This document shows, in pieces, positions 4,589-7,461 of a stretch of DNA of 7,461 nt. A program made the position numbers and the translations under genes. Source of the stretch: Rhodoferax sp. Lineage in GTDB: Bacteria > Pseudomonadota > Gammaproteobacteria > Burkholderiales > Burkholderiaceae_C. The DNA is taken from NCBI GenBank assembly GCA_029865675.1, contig JARXAU010000234.1, positions 1 through 7,461 of the forward strand, in the 5' to 3' direction. The notes under the pieces were generated by a model. It saw nothing but the letters and a program-made list of their open reading frames with translations. It did no database searches and was not told where the DNA came from. How positions within the stretch are numbered: the first letter of the stretch is position 1; each line of letters starts with the position of its first letter.

Positions 4589-7309
4589 ATGTTGACATTT
4601 CGTGAAGGCCAGGCACCGGCCACCATCATTCGCCGCGCCGACTACACGCCCCCCGCCTTCTGGATAGACACCGTAGAGTTGGCCTTTGACCTGGACCCCG
4701 CCAAAACCCGGGTGCTCAACAAAATGACGCTGCGTCGCAACCCCGACGTGCCCGCGCAAGCGCTGCGCTTGGACGGTGAAGAGCTGAACCTGGCACGCGT
4801 GCTGGTCAACGGCGCGGGCACCTCCTTCAAGATGGATGGCGACAAGCTGGTGCTGGAAAACTTGCCCGAAGGCAACGAACCCTTTGCGCTAGAGATATTC
4901 ACGACCTGCGCGCCGGTGAAAAACACCAAGCTCATGGGCTTGTACGTCAGCAACGACTCGTTTTTCACCCAATGCGAGGCTGAGGGCTTCAGGCGCATCA
5001 CCTACTTTCTGGACCGCCCGGATGTGATGGCCAGCTACACCGTCACCCTGCGCGCTGACAAAGCGGCTTATCCGGTGCTGCTGTCCAACGGCAACCTGGT
5101 GGACCACGGCGACCTGCCCGACGGGCGCCACTTTGCCACCTGGGTCGACCCGCACAAAAAACCAGCGTACCTATTTGCATTGGTCGCCGGGCAACTGGTG
5201 TGCCGCGAACAGCGCATCAGCTCACTGGCTGGCAAAGAGCATGTGCTGCAGGTCTATGTACGCCCCGGCGACCTGGACAAGACTGAGCACGCCATGAACG
5301 CGCTCATGGCCTCGGTGGCCTGGGACGAGGCGCGCTTTGGTCTGCCCTTGGACCTGGAGCGCTTCATGATCGTGGCCACCAGCGACTTCAATATGGGCGC
5401 TATGGAAAACAAAGGCCTCAACATCTTCAACACCAAGTACGTGCTGGCCAGCCCCGCCACCGCCACCGACGCCGACTTCGCCGGCATCGAGAGCGTGGTC
5501 GGCCACGAGTACTTCCACAACTGGACTGGCAACCGCATCACCTGCCGCGACTGGTTCCAGCTCAGCTTGAAAGAAGGCCTGACGGTGTTTCGCGACCAGG
5601 AATTCAGCCAAGACCTGTGCGCTGAGCCCTCGGCGCGCGCCGTCAAGCGCATTGAGGACGTGCGCGTGCTGCGCACCGCCCAGTTCCCCGAAGACGCCGG
5701 CCCCATGGCCCACCCGGTGCGCCCGGACAGCTATGTGGAAATCAACAACTTCTACACCGTCACCATCTACGAAAAAGGCGCCGAAGTCGTGCGCATGATG
5801 CAAACCTTGGCCGCCCAAGGCGACGAGCCTAGTGGCCGCGCCGGGTTTGCGCGCGGCATGAAGCTCTACTTTGAACGCTTTGACGGGCAAGCCGTCACCT
5901 GCGACGACTTCGCCCAGGCCATTGCGGACGCCAACCCAGACTCAGCGTTGACGCGTCTGCTGCCCCAGTTCAAGAACTGGTACAGCCAGGCCGGTACGCC
6001 GCACCTGACCGCTGGCGGCCAGTACGACGCAGCGGCGCAAACCTACACCCTCACCCTGATGCAAAACTGCGCCCCCACGCCGGGCCAGCAAGCCAAGGCC
6101 CCGCATGTGATCCCAGTGCGCCTGGGGCTGGTGGGCCTGCAATCGGGCGCGGCGCTGCCCATGCAGTTGCAGGCCTCTGGCCCGGCGAGCAGCGGCCACC
6201 TGCTGGTGATGACCGAACAAAACGAGTCCATCACCTTTTACGACGTGGCCGAAGAGCCCGTGCCATCCATCCTGCGCGGCTTCTCAGCGCCAGTGGTGCT
6301 GGACTTTGACTACAGCGACGCCCAGTTGCTGGCCCTGCTGGCCCACGACAGCGACCCCTTCAACCAATGGGAAGCCGGTCAACGCCTGCTGCTGCGCTGC
6401 GCCATAAGCGCACTGCAGTCCGAGGCCCTGCCCGAGCAGGTGCTGGACGCGACTCTGCTCGGCGCGCTGCGCGACGTGCTGCGCCACCCGACGCTGGACG
6501 CGGCCTTTAAAGAGCTGGTGCTGACGCTGCCGTCTGAGGTGTACATCGCCGAGCAACTCGCGGCGGTGGACCCACAGCGCATCCACGCGGTGCGCGAGGC
6601 CATGCGCATGCAGTTGGCCAAGGCCTTGTATGCCGATTGGCAATGGGCCTACGGCGCGCACCAAGACACCGGGGGCTTTCGCCCCGACGCCGAATCTGCC
6701 GGGCGCCGCGCCCTGGCTGGGCAGGCGCTGTCTTATCTGTGCTTGGCGGCGACCGACGCTGGCGAAGCCGTGTGGCCGGGCAAAGCCCTGCAGCGCTTCA
6801 CAGACGCGGGCAATATGACCGACCGCGCCAACGCGCTGCAAGCGCTGGTGGGCAGCGGCCACCCGCTGGCAGCGACCGCGCTGGCGCGGTTTCACGCCAT
6901 GTTTAAGGACGAAGCGCTGGTGTTGGACAAATGGTTTGCCATGCAAGCCGGTGCCTGCGACCGGGGCGGCAATGTGCTGCGCGAGGTGCGCCAGTTGCTC
7001 GACCACCCGGACTTCACCATGCGCAACCCCAACCGCGCGCGCAGCGTGATATTTAGCTACTGCAGCGCCAACCCTGGCGCCTTCCACCGAACTGACGCGG
7101 CGGGCTATGTGTTTTGGAGCCAGCAGGTGATTGCCCTGGACGCCATTAACCCCCAAGTGGCAGCCCGTCTGGCCCGCGCGCTAGACCGCTGGAAGCGCCT
7201 GGCCGAGCCCTACCGCAGCGGCGCACGCGAAGCCCTGCAACGCGTGGCCGCCAAGGCAGATTTGAGCAACGACGTGCGCGAGGTTGTCGACCACGCGCTG
7301 GCTGAATAA
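4589..7309 (+). CDS. pepN: aminopeptidase N, M1 family zinc metallopeptidase
   Basis: This 906-residue cytosolic enzyme removes N-terminal amino acids from peptides and works in the late steps of protein turnover. E. coli PepN has 870 residues. The N-terminal beta domain covers about residues 1-200, with the sequence RRITYFLDRPDVM near its end. The catalytic domain, about 200-455, holds the exopeptidase motif GAMEN (270-274), the zinc motif HEYFH (His306, Glu307, His310) with the third ligand Glu329 in LKEGLTVFRDQEF, and Tyr394 in TIYEKGAEV, equivalent to the transition-state tyrosine 381 of E. coli. A beta domain and a large C-terminal helical domain (DUF3458 types) fill the rest. The additional length relative to E. 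coli is spread through the protein, with no obvious extra domain. ATG 4589 is preferred because AGGAG (4575-4579) lies 9 nt upstream; a TTG at 4583 would leave only 3 nt. fbp follows after 19 bp. Confidence 0.97.
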   Translation: MLTFREGQAPATIIRRADYTPPAFWIDTVELAFDLDPAKTRVLNKMTLRRNPDVPAQALRLDGEELNLARVLVNGAGTSFKMDGDKLVLENLPEGNEPFALEIFTTCAPVKNTKLMGLYVSNDSFFTQCEAEGFRRITYFLDRPDVMASYTVTLRADKAAYPVLLSNGNLVDHGDLPDGRHFATWVDPHKKPAYLFALVAGQLVCREQRISSLAGKEHVLQVYVRPGDLDKTEHAMNALMASVAWDEARFGLPLDLERFMIVATSDFNMGAMENKGLNIFNTKYVLASPATATDADFAGIESVVGHEYFHNWTGNRITCRDWFQLSLKEGLTVFRDQEFSQDLCAEPSARAVKRIEDVRVLRTAQFPEDAGPMAHPVRPDSYVEINNFYTVTIYEKGAEVVRMMQTLAAQGDEPSGRAGFARGMKLYFERFDGQAVTCDDFAQAIADANPDSALTRLLPQFKNWYSQAGTPHLTAGGQYDAAAQTYTLTLMQNCAPTPGQQAKAPHVIPVRLGLVGLQSGAALPMQLQASGPASSGHLLVMTEQNESITFYDVAEEPVPSILRGFSAPVVLDFDYSDAQLLALLAHDSDPFNQWEAGQRLLLRCAISALQSEALPEQVLDATLLGALRDVLRHPTLDAAFKELVLTLPSEVYIAEQLAAVDPQRIHAVREAMRMQLAKALYADWQWAYGAHQDTGGFRPDAESAGRRALAGQALSYLCLAATDAGEAVWPGKALQRFTDAGNMTDRANALQALVGSGHPLAATALARFHAMFKDEALVLDKWFAMQAGACDRGGNVLREVRQLLDHPDFTMRNPNRARSVIFSYCSANPGAFHRTDAAGYVFWSQQVIALDAINPQVAARLARALDRWKRLAEPYRSGAREALQRVAAKADLSNDVREVVDHALAE

Positions 7310-7328
7310 ACACCCTCGGACCATTCAA

Positions 7329-7461
7329 ATGGCAAATCCTATTTCATTGACACGCTACTTGGTCGAACAGCAACGCATCGACGGATCCATCCCCTCAGAA
7401 CTGCGCTTGTTGCTGGAAGTCGTGGCACGCGCCTGCAAAAGCATTAGCCACGCGGTCAACA
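7329..7461 (+). CDS. fbp: fructose-1,6-bisphosphatase class 1, N-terminal fragment
   Basis: The first 44 codons of this gene are in the window, and the frame is still open at the edge. The protein begins MANPISLTRYLVEQQR, then IDGSIPSELRLLLEVVARACKSISHAVN, which matches the N-terminus of proteobacterial class 1 FBPases (SLTRYL, then a helix with LLLEVVARACK-IS). The enzyme hydrolyses fructose 1,6-bisphosphate to fructose 6-phosphate in gluconeogenesis, and in the Calvin cycle where present. The catalytic metal-binding residues lie beyond the window and could not be checked. ATG 7329 has only a weak ribosome binding site (GGA at 7319-7321), and the gap to the pepN stop is 19 bp, so co-transcription and translational coupling with pepN are likely. 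Confidence 0.9.
   Translation, partial: MANPISLTRYLVEQQRIDGSIPSELRLLLEVVARACKSISHAVN

Noticed and set aside
5222..5890. Minus-strand open frame of 222 codons opposite the pepN catalytic region
   Set aside because: Same reason: it is a codon-bias shadow with no family features, while the plus strand carries GAMEN and HEXXH motifs.
6284..7156. Minus-strand open frame of 290 codons opposite pepN
   Set aside because: It mirrors the well-supported pepN gene; its His/Gln/Arg/Val-rich composition is typical of antisense reading of GC-rich genes, and no domain is visible.

Overview
The window is GC-rich, densely coding bacterial chromosome. It most resembles a betaproteobacterium of the order Burkholderiales, probably Comamonadaceae (Rhodoferax/Polaromonas/Acidovorax-like). 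That placement rests on the protein sequences, the high-GC codon use, and a pepN gene followed directly by a class 1 fructose-bisphosphatase gene. It is an inference from memory of related genomes, not a search result.

Layout from left to right. (1) Positions 1-743, minus strand: the N-terminal third to half of an AMP-forming acyl-CoA synthetase, cut by the window edge within its ATP-binding motif. (2) Positions 751-1653, plus strand: an alpha/beta hydrolase whose start lies only 7 bp from the most upstream synthetase start. An 18-bp perfect palindrome spans its stop codon. (3) Positions 1668-1818: an AT-rich regulatory region with two similar palindromic sites 61 bp apart, the likely operators of the next module. 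(4) Positions 1819-3338: a complete hipB-hipA type II toxin-antitoxin pair with a 4-bp ATGA overlap and all recognisable HipA kinase residues. (5) Positions 3440-4544: prfB, encoding peptide chain release factor 2, interrupted after 27 codons by an in-frame TGA inside the classical +1 programmed frameshift site. (6) Positions 4589-7309: pepN, an M1-family aminopeptidase N. (7) Positions 7329-7461: the first 44 codons of fbp, cut by the window edge.

How the genes relate. prfB, pepN and fbp are co-directional housekeeping genes; the two gaps are 44 and 19 bp, so partial co-transcription is plausible. The hipBA pair is the accessory element. It brings its own AT-rich control region and lies between a catabolic-type hydrolase and a translation gene. 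HipB should repress its own promoter through the paired operators and neutralise the HipA kinase, whose E. coli relative shuts down translation by phosphorylating glutamyl-tRNA synthetase. RF2 downstream controls its own level through the frameshift, so two translation-linked regulatory circuits sit side by side; whether they interact is unknown.

I found no RNA gene, insertion sequence, CRISPR array or convincing intrinsic terminator. I did not find a plainly new system. The less ordinary signals are the paired hip operators, the palindrome over the hydrolase stop, the nearly abutting divergent starts, and an Asn in place of the usual Lys in the synthetase ATP-binding motif.
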